Positions 16,154 to 24,801 of a stretch of 64,000 nucleotides of DNA are shown here, in pieces; positions within the stretch are counted from its first letter, which is position 1; every line of letters begins with the position of its first letter. The translations under genes were made by a program, and so were the position numbers. A model generated the notes under the pieces. That model made no database searches. It saw only the letters and a list, made by a program, of their open reading frames with translations, and was not told where the DNA came from. Origin of the DNA: Pelagibaculum spongiae (GTDB lineage Bacteria > Pseudomonadota > Gammaproteobacteria > Enterobacterales > Pelagibaculaceae); assembly GCF_003097315.1 (NCBI RefSeq), contig NZ_QDDL01000016.1, forward strand, positions 18,203-82,202, in the 5' to 3' direction.

Positions 16154-16507
16154 ATGGAAATTTATAAAGATTTTACTTTCGAAGCTGCTCACAAATTACC
16201 GCATGTACCCGATGGTCATCAGTGCGGACGTTTGCACGGACACTCATTTCAAGTGCGGATTGTTGTAGAAGGCGAGCCAGACCCCAAAACTGGCTGGATT
16301 ATCGATTTTGCTGAAATTAAAGCCACCTTTAAGCCGATCTGGAGTCAATTAGATCATTACTACCTCAATGATATCCCTGGGCTAGAAAATCCAACCTCAG
16401 AAGTCTTGTGTAAGTGGATTTGGCAGCAGCTTAAACCACAAATGCCACTACTGAGCAGAATTGAAATTAAAGAAACTTGTACCAGTGGTTGTATTTATCG
16501 TGGTTAA
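16154..16507 (+). CDS. queD: 6-carboxy-5,6,7,8-tetrahydropterin synthase
   Basis: 117 aa, standard length. Zinc ligands are in FEAAHKLP (His13) and RLHGHSFQV (His29, His31), the catalytic Cys is in HQCGRLHG, and the C-terminal [11 protein letters not shown] is conserved. It makes carboxytetrahydropterin from dihydroneopterin triphosphate, the substrate for QueE. Last gene of the queuosine operon. Confidence 0.95.
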   Translation: MEIYKDFTFEAAHKLPHVPDGHQCGRLHGHSFQVRIVVEGEPDPKTGWIIDFAEIKATFKPIWSQLDHYYLNDIPGLENPTSEVLCKWIWQQLKPQMPLLSRIEIKETCTSGCIYRG

Positions 16508-16543
16508 TGCTTTGAAGGTCGGTACTTGCTGACTTTCTTTCCT

Positions 16544-16574
16544 ATGTGATTCACATTTTTAATATGAATCACAT
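16544..16574. repeat. Palindrome downstream of queD
   Basis: Perfect 10-bp arms ATGTGATTCA / TGAATCACAT with an 11-bp spacer. It lacks a T run. It could be an mRNA 3' stabiliser for the que operon or an operator for the next gene. Confidence 0.6.
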
Positions 16575-16634
16575 CACTGTAATAGCCTGGATTTCAATTA
16601 ATCTTGTTAGAGGTAAGTGTTACAGGGAAAAGAA

Positions 16635-17266
16635 ATGGACTTCTTTAAGGGTAACAGTAAAGGCGGCAAGGGCTCTCCAAAGGCTGCTGCAAAAGTTAAG
16701 GCTGGGGTTATCTACCAAGTGGAGATGATTGGGAGTGCCTGAGATGCGCCAATGCAATGCCTTTAATTAATGACAAAGTAAAAGATGTTATATTTTTAGG
16801 TGCAACGCCTTCGCAAGATAAGTTTTTTCGAGAAGCTTGTGCTCATGCAGTATGCAAGCAGTGTTGGAATCGAAGATTTTCTATTGCAACGAACAGAAAT
16901 CATAATCCTTATGATTATTTTGGGACACCTAGTCCGATAATGCACCCATCAAAAAAGAGTGAGCAGGTTGCCGTATTAGAAACGCTCTCAGATGTAAATG
17001 TAAACTGCATGTTTCATCAAAATCCAGTGAATTTCATTTTATATTTTTATGGTTTTTCTTCTATTGATGCCTTGGAAAGAATAGCGTTAAAAACATTTGT
17101 TGAAAAAGGTTATGAGATTGCCAGCTACAGAATTGAAAATAGAAAAATTCAGGATGAATTTGGTCACATAAGAAATTCGGTAATTAAAAAGAAATCCATT
17201 GAAGTGTTTTGTAAGCGTGCAAAGTCTGAAGAACTAAATGAACATTTGGCTGCTTTAAATTTTTAA
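16635..17266 (+). pseudogene. Frameshifted zinc-ribbon-like gene of unknown function
   Basis: A good ribosome site (AGGG, 7 bp) precedes ATG at 16635, which starts MDFFKGNSKGGKGSPKAAAK, but that frame stops after 35 codons. The downstream frame is open from 16700 and reads GYLPSGDDWECLRCANAM before the first Met at 16757, then continues to 17266. Joining them at the G4 run 16704-16707 (one base short) gives a protein of about 210 aa with two CxxC pairs (CLRC, CKQC). That supports one gene with a -1 frameshift. Without the shift, a 169-aa protein from 16757 is possible. Confidence 0.6.
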
Positions 17267-17267
17267 A

Positions 17268-17300
17268 AAAGGGCTTTCTATTTCTTCGGAAAGCCCCTTT
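17268..17300. terminator. Bidirectional terminator between 16635 gene and hcp
   Basis: GGGCTTTC / GGAAAGCCC stem with A run on the left and T run on the right, between convergent genes. Confidence 0.8.
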
Positions 17301-17303
17301 TGT

Positions 17304-17822
17304 TTAAGCTTCTACCGGCGTACGCCAGTCATCAGCACCAGATGTGCCTGCTACTGTATGTTCCCAGTCAATTTTTCGATATGCCACCGAAACTTGAATA
17401 AGTTGGGTGAATTCTTTTTTATTACTATCTTGGCAGTGCGGCATTTTGCAATCAACATCGACAATAGTTGCATCAGTTAATGTAGTAGTAAAAAAGTGCT
17501 CTTGTTTACCTTCAACTGAAGTACGATACCACCGTAGCTGAATTTTTGGCAGCATTTCTCCAGACGCCAAAGCGTTGTACATCAATGGAACAGCTTTGTT
17601 TAATGCAACGGTAAATTTAAAAGGTTTATGAACTCTTTGGCCTGCAGGTTGCCCTGATTGTGGGTCAGTCGGTACCGTGACCACATGATCAAACTCTTGC
17701 ACCAGCATTTCATCTTCATGGCCTTCAACGTAAATATTACCGACCGAGTCTGAAGTGAACGCACCGGCAGTAATGTTGCCCTGGGTTTTGCCTTCAATGG
17801 CGATATAACAAGGTGTTGGCAT
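17304..17822 (-). CDS. hcp: Hcp-family type VI secretion tube protein/effector
   Basis: 172 aa, the standard Hcp length. The start MPTPCYIAIEGKTQGNITAG and the motifs FKFTVALNKAVPLMYNAL and LQLRWYRTS-like IQLRWYRTSVEGKQEHFFT identify the Hcp1 family, whose hexameric rings stack into the T6SS inner tube. The start is the ATG at 17822, 7 bp from AAGGA; the longer frame to 17945 is unsupported. No other T6SS gene is in the window, so this is an orphan hcp. Confidence 0.9.
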   Translation of the reverse strand: MPTPCYIAIEGKTQGNITAGAFTSDSVGNIYVEGHEDEMLVQEFDHVVTVPTDPQSGQPAGQRVHKPFKFTVALNKAVPLMYNALASGEMLPKIQLRWYRTSVEGKQEHFFTTTLTDATIVDVDCKMPHCQDSNKKEFTQLIQVSVAYRKIDWEHTVAGTSGADDWRTPVEA

Positions 17823-18259
17823 GGGAAATTCCTTTTCGGTTTTTATGATTTGGCAATTATCGAAAAGCATAGATCGTGCCACTATAGGTAACTTGTTGTT
17901 ATTGTTTGAATAGTGGTCTATTTGAGTTTTGTGGCAGAAGGTCAAAGTCAGATTTGGCTCATTATTTCAGGTAATAACTGACCTAAAGGCAATTTGTAGT
18001 AAAGCAGAGGGGATTAATTTTTTCGAAAAAAGAAATAAGCCTCGATTGAGATTTATCAAGCGATAGAAGGCTAAAGAACAAGAAAAATAAAGAAGTAAAA
18101 AATAGGAACAACTTTAAACGCTTTAGTTCGCAGGGCTATGTATTTAAAAAATAATTAAATACATAAAGCCTGCGAGCCTTAGCTATGCGATAGCAGATGT
18201 ACACCCAAACTACTCCAAAGTGTGCTGAATCCTGCACCTTGGAGTGGTTGGGTATAAAA
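17823..18259. other. Intergenic region upstream of hcp
   Basis: No gene. Contains the hcp leader, an AT-rich imperfect palindrome near 18137-18165 (TATGTATTT / AAATACATA), and a long stem at 18203-18253 made of ACCCAA and ACTCCAA pairing with TTGGAGT and TTGGGT, seven bases from the stop of the next minus-strand gene. The last could be that gene's terminator, though it has no T run. Confidence 0.55.
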
Positions 18260-18550
18260 TTAAGCGTATTCGCTTGGGTCGACAGCTACAGCCAGAGAGC
18301 GCTTTTCAATTCGCAAATCTTTAGTCGTTTCCTGATAACGGAAAACCAGAGTTTGACCTTCGTTGATACCCAGATCTGGTGTATTGGCAAAATAGGTGAA
18401 CTCTTTATCGTCAACCGTCAATTTGTGGATCCAGTACTCAGGCATACCTAACCATTCAGTATGCGGGCCATCACTAACATGTTTTTGGAGCACTCCGCGT
18501 GCCATTAATTTCTGTTGTTTTTTGAAATTGCGGCGCAAATGACGAGCCAT
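18260..18550 (-). CDS. Small hypothetical protein, 96 aa
   Basis: Basic N-terminus (MARHLRRNFKKQQKLMARG) followed by a beta-rich domain (WLGMPEYWIHKLTVDDKEFTYF). No recognised domain. The start MARHL is preferred because GGAG lies upstream; a longer frame to 18595 adds a Cys-containing leader that may not be translated. Monocistronic. Confidence 0.55.
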   Translation of the reverse strand: MARHLRRNFKKQQKLMARGVLQKHVSDGPHTEWLGMPEYWIHKLTVDDKEFTYFANTPDLGINEGQTLVFRYQETTKDLRIEKRSLAVAVDPSEYA

Positions 18551-18866
18551 CTGTTTTTCTTCTCCGGTTTTACACAACCAACAACCTGCCATCACGAAGG
18601 CTATCCGTGCCAGCAGTTATTGCTAAATGGGATCTAAAACGAGTCCTGTTCGAGCATTGCCAAAGGATGAACGCACTTTTTCCATCCATATGATTTTGAC
18701 AAACTTCTCATTTGCAGGGTTTTTCTTGTCCCGGTCAGGACGAGCAGCATTATACCTGTCTTGACAAACTTTCGTATTCGAACCAGATCAATATTCATCT
18801 AAATCGTGTTAACGGCTGATTCTGATAACTTAATTGCGACAATGCACGTACTAATAGTCAGGCAAG
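18551..18866. other. Gene-free gap
   Basis: Nothing recognised in either strand beyond AT-rich sequence that may hold the promoter of the 18260-18550 gene. Confidence 0.4.
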
Positions 18867-19388
18867 TCAGGCGATTTCAGCCATATCGATCATGTTGTCA
18901 GCGACCGGAACGACAATCGCCGTCAGATGACGGTTCGGATGTAGGCTAGAAACATACAAATGTGCTGGCCGTGGCTGACTGGGTTGTCGCTGATTGGGCA
19001 GCAGGCAATCGAGCGGTATTTTGCTGTTATGACTAGTGCATTCAATTAATTTCGCCAGTTGATCTTTTGCCAATAACTGCTCAAGCGGTAAATTACCTTG
19101 CCAGTGTTTGCGTGCTGCAGGATTAACCGAGCGAAAAGCATTTCGCTCTAATATCTGTTCAGCAATATGCGGATGTTTTTTGATCTGGCAGATTAGCGCT
19201 TGGCTCCCACCAGAGAGAAATTTTTCTATCTGCAATTGGTCCAGATCAAGCCTCAGCACTGGCAAAGGCAGCTGATCCAATCTGACAGCAGCTTTTCTAA
19301 AACGTTTCGCTTGTCGTTGATAGCGGTAAAGCAACAAAATCATTACCAAGTTAACCAGTAATAAAAATGTCCAGTGAATCGGGGGCAT
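18867..19388 (-). CDS. Membrane-anchored protein with a possible PAS-like domain
   Basis: 173 aa from ATG at 19388 (AAGGA upstream); a TTG start at 19409 would add seven residues. One N-terminal membrane helix (HWTFLLLVNLVMILLLYRY) is followed by a basic stop-transfer, so the body is cytoplasmic. The segment LPLPVLRLDLDQLQIEKF and AFRSVNPAARKHWQGNLPLEQL resembles a degenerate PAS fold, but no kinase or cyclase domain follows. Divergent from mrcB. Confidence 0.55.
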   Translation of the reverse strand: MPPIHWTFLLLVNLVMILLLYRYQRQAKRFRKAAVRLDQLPLPVLRLDLDQLQIEKFLSGGSQALICQIKKHPHIAEQILERNAFRSVNPAARKHWQGNLPLEQLLAKDQLAKLIECTSHNSKIPLDCLLPNQRQPSQPRPAHLYVSSLHPNRHLTAIVVPVADNMIDMAEIA

Positions 19389-19516
19389 CGGCGTCCGTTC
19401 CTTTGCCAATCACAGAGCCAATTATCATGCGATGAATAAACGTGGCTTTGCAAGGGCTTAAAATTGAACGATTTGTTAAAAAACAGTTGTGATGGTGCGC
19501 TGGACTGAATAGCCTG

Positions 19517-21775
19517 TTGCTTTCTGCTACAAACTGTATCCAACCTTTGTTACGTCTTTTTGCCAAACTACTCTTAATTGCTGCGGTATTAGTTACTGTG
19601 CTACTGGTTTACTTCGATGCGCAGATTCGTCAGCGCTTTGAAGGACGACGTTGGTCGCTACCGTCGCATGTCTACGCCAAGCCGGTTTCACTCTATCAAG
19701 GTGCTGGGTTATCGCGTGCTCAGTTAGTCAGTCATTTAAAGCAACTAGGTTATCGACCTTGTCCCGGTGACTATCCTCGAGTTGGCCAATACTGCGGTAA
19801 ATCCACCAGCCTGCAGATTAAAACCCGTGGCTTTAATGGCTGGAATGGCAAGCAAACGGCTGAACTGGTGCGAATGAATTTTGCCAGCCAGACAATTCGT
19901 CGATTCAAAACTGATTCTGGAAGCGCGCTGGTTCAGCTAGAACCGCTAATGATTGGTGGAATCTATCCGGCGCATCGGGAAGATCGGCAATTGGTGCAAC
20001 TCAAGCAGGTGCCCACTTTATTGGTCGAAGCACTGTTGGCGACTGAAGATCGGGATTTCTACGAGCACTTTGGTATCTCATTAAAAGGCATTGCCCGTGC
20101 GCTGTGGGTCAATATTAGCTCAGGTAAAACTCGCCAGGGCGGTAGTACGCTGACCCAACAATTAGTGAAAAACCTGTTTCTGACCAATCAACGAACGTTA
20201 AGCCGAAAAGCCCAAGAAGCCATGATGGCACTCTTGCTGGAGTGGCATTATTCCAAAGCTGAAATTCTAGAAAGTTATCTGAATGAAGTTTATTTAGGGC
20301 AGCAGGGGCAAAACAGTATTAATGGTTTTGGCTTGGCGGCACGATTTTATTTTGGCCAGCCACTAGAGCAATTAGATATCGACCAGCTAGCGTTGCTCGC
20401 TGGAATGGTTAAAGGGCCTTCTTGGTACAATCCACGCCGCCATCCTGATAGGGCGCTTGAGCGACGTAATTTAGTGCTTAAGTTACTGGCTGAACAAGGA
20501 AAGCTGACTCAGGGGCAATTAAATCGTTATCAAGCCCAGCCGTTAGGTCTTGCTTCAAAGCCACAACCAAAAAAACATTGGGGCTATTTGCAGTTGGTCA
20601 AGCAACAGCTGGCAGAAGATTATCGAGAGCAAGATTTAAAGCAACAAGGTTTGCAGATATTTACCGCAATGAACCCTATGATTCAGCAGCAAGCTGAAAA
20701 GGCATTGAATAACGGTTTAACGCGGCTGGAACGACAAAAGAAAATCACTAAAGCTAGCTTGCAGGGTGCAGTGCTGGTGAGTGATAGCCAGAGTGCTGAA
20801 GTGCTGGCGTTGGTGCCAGGCAGAGACAGTTTTCAAAAGGGTTTTAATCGTGCTTTGTTAGCACGCAGGCCAGTAGGCTCTTTATTAAAACCGGCAATTT
20901 ATCTAGCGGCTCTTGAGCAAGGTATGCCGCTCTATCAATTAATTGATGACCAGCCAGTTTCACTAAAAATGACCAATGGTGAAACTTGGCAGCCTGCCAA
21001 CTACGACAAAAAAATACATGGCAAGGTAATGCTAGAAAATTCCTTGGCGGACTCGCTCAATTTAGCCAGCGTTCGGCTTGGGTTAGATTTAGGTATGCCA
21101 ATGGTTGCCGATAGTTTGCAGCGATTGGGGCTGCAATTGCCTGAGAGAATTTACCCTTCTTTATTGCTAGGTGGTGTTAGCTACACGCCATGGCAAATGC
21201 AGCAAATGTATCAAACCATCGCTGGTGGTGGCTTTTATAGCCCGTTGCGGAGTGTGTTAGCAGTTACTGACCATCGAGGCGCTTCACTCAATCGTTATCC
21301 ACTGGAAACCGGACAACGATTTGATGAAAAATCGGTTTATCAATTGAATCATGCGTTGCAACAGGTAGTGAAAACGGGAACTGCACGCGGCTTGAGTTGG
21401 CGTTATAAAAAATACCAAATTGCCGGAAAAACCGGAACCACCGATGATTTAAGAGATAGTTGGTTTGCCGGTTACAGCGGTAATTTGTTAGCGCTGGTGT
21501 GGTTGGGGCGAGATGATAATAAACCTGCCGGACTTACCGGAAGTTCGGGTGCATTAAAGATCTGGCAAGGGTTGATGGATCCGTTAGTGATGACTCACAA
21601 TGATCAACCATTACCTGATGGATTGCAGATGATTCCCGTCGATGCGAAAGGTCGTTTGGCTAAAGGATGTAAAAATGTTCAGCAGCTACCGACCCCGGTT
21701 GGGCAAATGCCGCAGCAATCAGTAAACTGCCGCCGAGGAATTCTGGATCGGCTAGGTGATTTGTTGGGTGGTTAA
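19517..21775 (+). CDS. mrcB: Penicillin-binding protein 1B (class A)
   Basis: About 752 aa bifunctional peptidoglycan polymerase/crosslinker. Order: N-terminal membrane helix (about 12-33), UB2H region (about 50-145), glycosyltransferase GT51 with Glu177 in LATEDRDFYEH and QGGSTLTQQLVKNL, then transpeptidase with SLLK (Ser455), SLN (513-515) and KTGT (638-641). The TTG start is a guess: no good ribosome site is visible and the frame opens only at 19493. The cytoplasmic tail is shorter than in E. coli. The following gene encodes its likely lipoprotein activator. Confidence 0.93.
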   Translation: MLSATNCIQPLLRLFAKLLLIAAVLVTVLLVYFDAQIRQRFEGRRWSLPSHVYAKPVSLYQGAGLSRAQLVSHLKQLGYRPCPGDYPRVGQYCGKSTSLQIKTRGFNGWNGKQTAELVRMNFASQTIRRFKTDSGSALVQLEPLMIGGIYPAHREDRQLVQLKQVPTLLVEALLATEDRDFYEHFGISLKGIARALWVNISSGKTRQGGSTLTQQLVKNLFLTNQRTLSRKAQEAMMALLLEWHYSKAEILESYLNEVYLGQQGQNSINGFGLAARFYFGQPLEQLDIDQLALLAGMVKGPSWYNPRRHPDRALERRNLVLKLLAEQGKLTQGQLNRYQAQPLGLASKPQPKKHWGYLQLVKQQLAEDYREQDLKQQGLQIFTAMNPMIQQQAEKALNNGLTRLERQKKITKASLQGAVLVSDSQSAEVLALVPGRDSFQKGFNRALLARRPVGSLLKPAIYLAALEQGMPLYQLIDDQPVSLKMTNGETWQPANYDKKIHGKVMLENSLADSLNLASVRLGLDLGMPMVADSLQRLGLQLPERIYPSLLLGGVSYTPWQMQQMYQTIAGGGFYSPLRSVLAVTDHRGASLNRYPLETGQRFDEKSVYQLNHALQQVVKTGTARGLSWRYKKYQIAGKTGTTDDLRDSWFAGYSGNLLALVWLGRDDNKPAGLTGSSGALKIWQGLMDPLVMTHNDQPLPDGLQMIPVDAKGRLAKGCKNVQQLPTPVGQMPQQSVNCRRGILDRLGDLLGG

Positions 21776-21838
21776 GACTTCAACCTAGCCCGTTATTTAT
21801 GAGCTCTTATACAGATTTTATTTTATCGGAAGCCATTC

Positions 21839-22324
21839 ATGCAGCAGTTTAAGTTTGTTAAAAAGTTAGTGTTCACTATCGCCCTATCATTTTTAGCGGG
21901 TTGTGGTGGCGTCGATTATAGAATTATTGGTACCGACAGTAGTTCTGGCGACAACAGAGGGAGCCGTTCTGGTGAGATTATTTATCCTGACACGTCTCCA
22001 ACTCCCCGGCCTACTCCTGCTCCCGACGCTTCATCACCGCAATCTTCAGAAGATCGGCCAGTGAGTAACCAACCGGCGATTCAGCAGTTATTAACTCAAG
22101 CAAGATCAGCCAAGGCTGCCGGTAATTTTCAGTCGGCAGCAGTGACACTTGAGCAAGCACTCACTATTGATAATCGTAACGCTGAATTATGGTTGGAGTT
22201 AGCGTGGGTGCGGCAAGCAATGGGGCAACCTAGCCAAGCAATTAACCTAGCTAAGCGAGCAAGGCAATATGGCCAAGGCTTGATAAAACGACAGGCACAG
22301 CAGTTGATCGACCGCCTTTCCTAG
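21839..22324 (+). CDS. lpoP: TPR lipoprotein, probable PBP1B activator LpoP
   Basis: 161 aa. Lipobox LSFLAGC ends the signal peptide; a Pro/Ser-rich linker (about 45-75, SPTPRPTPAPDASSP) follows; the C-terminal half is TPR-like (LLTQARSAKAAGNFQSAA, ELWLELAWVRQAMGQ). This is the architecture of Pseudomonas LpoP, an outer-membrane lipoprotein that reaches through the wall to activate PBP1B and is encoded beside it. It sits 63 bp after mrcB, so an operon is likely. Assignment rests on architecture and neighbour, not on a specific motif. Confidence 0.7.
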   Translation: MQQFKFVKKLVFTIALSFLAGCGGVDYRIIGTDSSSGDNRGSRSGEIIYPDTSPTPRPTPAPDASSPQSSEDRPVSNQPAIQQLLTQARSAKAAGNFQSAAVTLEQALTIDNRNAELWLELAWVRQAMGQPSQAINLAKRARQYGQGLIKRQAQQLIDRLS

Positions 22325-22498
22325 CTTGATTGCGACAAGCCTGATTCAATAGAAGACAGCTCATCTGCATTAGGTCACTTGCGATAAGCAAAATATTTCT
22401 GGCATGGCTGAAAAATGTTAGGCTGCGGCTGTTTTTAACCTGCTGGCTCGGCCTGGAGATAACTTGCTTCAGCTGGCCAACTTCAGCCCGGATGTTGC

Positions 22499-23554
22499 AT
22501 GCCTAGTTCAGCCTTTTCCAAACCATCGATTCGTCTTAATAAGTACATCAGTGAAAGTGGCATTTGTTCACGCCGCGAAGCGGATCGTTTTGTCGAGCAG
22601 GGCAATGTATATATTAACGGCACGCGTGCTCAGGTGGGCGATCAGGTCACGCCCGGTGACTTGGTTAAGGTTAATGGCCAGCAAATTGAACCGTGGGATC
22701 AAGAACAGCTGGTATTTATTGCACTAAATAAGCCGGTTGGCATTGTCAGTACTACCGAAGCGGCTGAGCGAGACAATGTGGTTGATTTTGTTGGCCACAC
22801 AAAACGTATTTTCCCGATTGGCCGATTGGATAAAGACTCTCAGGGATTGATATTCCTGACCAACAACGGTGATCTGGTTAATAAGATTTTGCGCGCCGGT
22901 AATAGTCACGACAAAGAATATATTGTGACGGTCAATAAGCCGATTACCGATGATTTTATTAAAGGCATGGCCGGTGGTGTTCCAATTCTTGGCACCATGA
23001 CTAAAAAATGTAAAGTTGAGCGGGTTTCTAATAGCAGTTTTAAAATTGTTTTAGTTCAAGGGTTAAATCGACAAATTCGTCGCATGTGTGATCATTTTAA
23101 TTTTCAAGTGACCAAGCTTGAAAGAACTAAAATCATGAACATCAGCCTGAAGGGAATTTCGGTTGGCGACTGGCGTGATTTAACTGAAAAAGAGTTACAA
23201 GAAATTTCTAAATCGATTGAGCACTCTTCTTCTGAAGCAGCGCCAGGTACCCGTACTCAAACTAAAAAAGCATCACCCAATAAAAAAAGTAGCAATCGCC
23301 ATTCGGGTTCTGGATCGCCGGTAGGCCAACGCTCAAAAGAACAAGGCGATCGCTCAGAGCGAGCAGGTCAGCGTAATGGTCGACCATCTGAGCAAGCGCG
23401 TGGTAAGCCAGGTTCCAAACCTGCAGGTGGTCGTTCATCGGGTAAACCGGCGTCACGAGGCGGGCGCAATGCAGCTGCGACTGCTGGCAAGCCGACATCA
23501 CGCCCGGCAAAAAATAAGTCACGTAAACCGAATAAGCCAAGAAATAGCAGATAA
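22499..23554 (+). CDS. rluF: 23S rRNA pseudouridine synthase RluF
   Basis: 351 aa. S4 RNA-binding domain at the N-terminus ([20 protein letters not shown]), then the catalytic domain with [10 protein letters not shown] (catalytic Asp) and [13 protein letters not shown]. The extended similarity, including [14 protein letters not shown] and [12 protein letters not shown], points to RluF (U2604) rather than RluB or RluE. The last about 110 residues are a low-complexity Lys/Arg/Ser/Gly tail, longer than in E. coli RluF and probably disordered RNA contact. Confidence 0.92.
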   Translation: MPSSAFSKPSIRLNKYISESGICSRREADRFVEQGNVYINGTRAQVGDQVTPGDLVKVNGQQIEPWDQEQLVFIALNKPVGIVSTTEAAERDNVVDFVGHTKRIFPIGRLDKDSQGLIFLTNNGDLVNKILRAGNSHDKEYIVTVNKPITDDFIKGMAGGVPILGTMTKKCKVERVSNSSFKIVLVQGLNRQIRRMCDHFNFQVTKLERTKIMNISLKGISVGDWRDLTEKELQEISKSIEHSSSEAAPGTRTQTKKASPNKKSSNRHSGSGSPVGQRSKEQGDRSERAGQRNGRPSEQARGKPGSKPAGGRSSGKPASRGGRNAAATAGKPTSRPAKNKSRKPNKPRNSR

Positions 23555-23566
23555 AAAAATTATTAA

Positions 23567-23603
23567 TAAAAAAGGCAGTGAAGATACTTCACTGCCTTTT
23601 TTT
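23567..23603 (+). terminator. Terminator after rluF
   Basis: AAAGGCAGTGAAG pairs with CTTCACTGCCTTT, ending in seven T; the A run on the left also lets it serve the minus-strand gene beyond. Confidence 0.92.
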
Positions 23604-23691
23604 ATTGTCTATTCAATCTATTGAATGTGTTTCCAATAAAATACTAGCATTATAAATTTCAAATATTTATTTGATTAGTTTTTAGCTAGCT

Positions 23692-24147
23692 TTAGCTGGC
23701 AATAGCAGAGGATTGAGGGCGGTTGTTGCTAGCACGCTTAAGTGCGCATTTACATAAACCGCCACACAATGCCGGGCAGCTGGAGCAAGGTTTGTTTTTG
23801 AAAGGTTTGCTGGCAAAGCTCTCAGATGCTTCAACCAGCTTCAACTTAGTTTGGGCAGGGGCTTTAACAACTGGGGTAGTGTCAGGTTGAGGTTGACCCA
23901 ATCCTAATGCAGAAAGTTGTAGCGCCAATGCTTGCTGGTGTTTGCTGCTGGCTTTGGGGGCCAGTAATTGAATGAGCATTTCAGCGGCTTGTTGCTGCTT
24001 CTCTTTACTGTCGGCCAGCTGACTAATCATTGGCAATAGCTCCGATAACGCCAACTCGTGGGACAACAGCTTCTTACCCAACTTGCCCTTTGGCTTGTCG
24101 GGGTGTTTGCTGCAATCTTTCAACAGTTTTTTGGAAAGAGAAGACAT
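23692..24147 (-). CDS. Cys-rich hypothetical protein behind a Fur box
   Basis: 151 aa, not recognised. Helical Leu/Gln-rich N-terminal half (about 25-85). The C-terminus has a Cys cluster, CSSCPALCGGLCKCALK (C-x2-C-x3-C-x3-C-x-C), followed by a basic tail, suited to binding iron, an Fe-S cluster or another metal. A near-consensus Fur operator lies 24 bp upstream of the start, so expression should rise under iron limitation. Function is inferred only from these two features. Confidence 0.6.
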   Translation of the reverse strand: MSSLSKKLLKDCSKHPDKPKGKLGKKLLSHELALSELLPMISQLADSKEKQQQAAEMLIQLLAPKASSKHQQALALQLSALGLGQPQPDTTPVVKAPAQTKLKLVEASESFASKPFKNKPCSSCPALCGGLCKCALKRASNNRPQSSAIAS

Positions 24148-24170
24148 AACTGACTCGTCGTTATCAACTA

Positions 24171-24196
24171 ATGCAAATGATAACGATTATCAAATG
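24171..24196 (-). promoter_or_regulatory. Fur box
   Basis: GCAAATGATAACGATTATCA matches the 19-bp Fur consensus (dyad of GATAAT units) closely, just upstream of the ATG at 24147. Confidence 0.7.
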
Positions 24197-24223
24197 AGAG
24201 TCAATGCCATTGGTCACCTTTGA

Positions 24224-24586
24224 GTGCATAAAATCAAAGCGCTGAAGGCGAGGTGTCAATTAATGCTTCGCCTAATGGCGCTTATAACTCCAGCTGAATT
24301 CTGCATCTTAATAAGTGGCTTGGTCATAAAACTTGGCTCGATTGCGCTAAGTGATGTTGAAAACCGCATAGCAAATAAGCAGTTGTTGAATCAGATAAAA
24401 GCACTTGGGTTGATTGTGATGGCTGGAGATGGGCTGCCGTATGATAGTCATTGGAATATCGAACATGGCTTTTCTATCTGTAATGTTTCCTAGGTACAAG
24501 CAGCTGAATTGGCGAAATAATTTAAGCAAAACGTTATTACAGTTTCAGGTGTTGCTAATCTTCTTGAGTTGCTTTGGTTGAATTGA
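24224..24586 (+). pseudogene. Degenerate DUF3293 gene (block 1 copy)
   Basis: Matches the DUF3293 protein at 35240-35560: VENRIANKQLLNQIKALG, GDGLPYDSHWNIEHGFSICN, then after an in-frame TAG, VQAAELAK, a TAA, and FKQNVITVSGVANLLELLW. The N-terminal core (ITAYNPKS in the other copy) is already scrambled. Two stop codons make it a pseudogene. First gene of the decayed paralogous block. Confidence 0.75.
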
Positions 24587-24801
24587 TATTTCAATTGGAA
24601 AGTCTGAGTATTAAACAATATTTTCAATATATTTTAATGACAATCAGTTGTATTTTTATTAAAAATAAACCACTTAATGATCATAATATGCCTTTTGATG
24701 CATTTTCCTTATACTAACTATAAAAATGGTAGTGGTTCAAAAATTAAAGCAGAAATTATTGGTATGATTCTGGAAATACCATAATTTAGTAGTAGCTGTA
24801 T

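Noticed and set aside
18867..19388. Diguanylate cyclase or sensor kinase because of the PAS-like segment
   Set aside because: The protein ends without any output domain motif.
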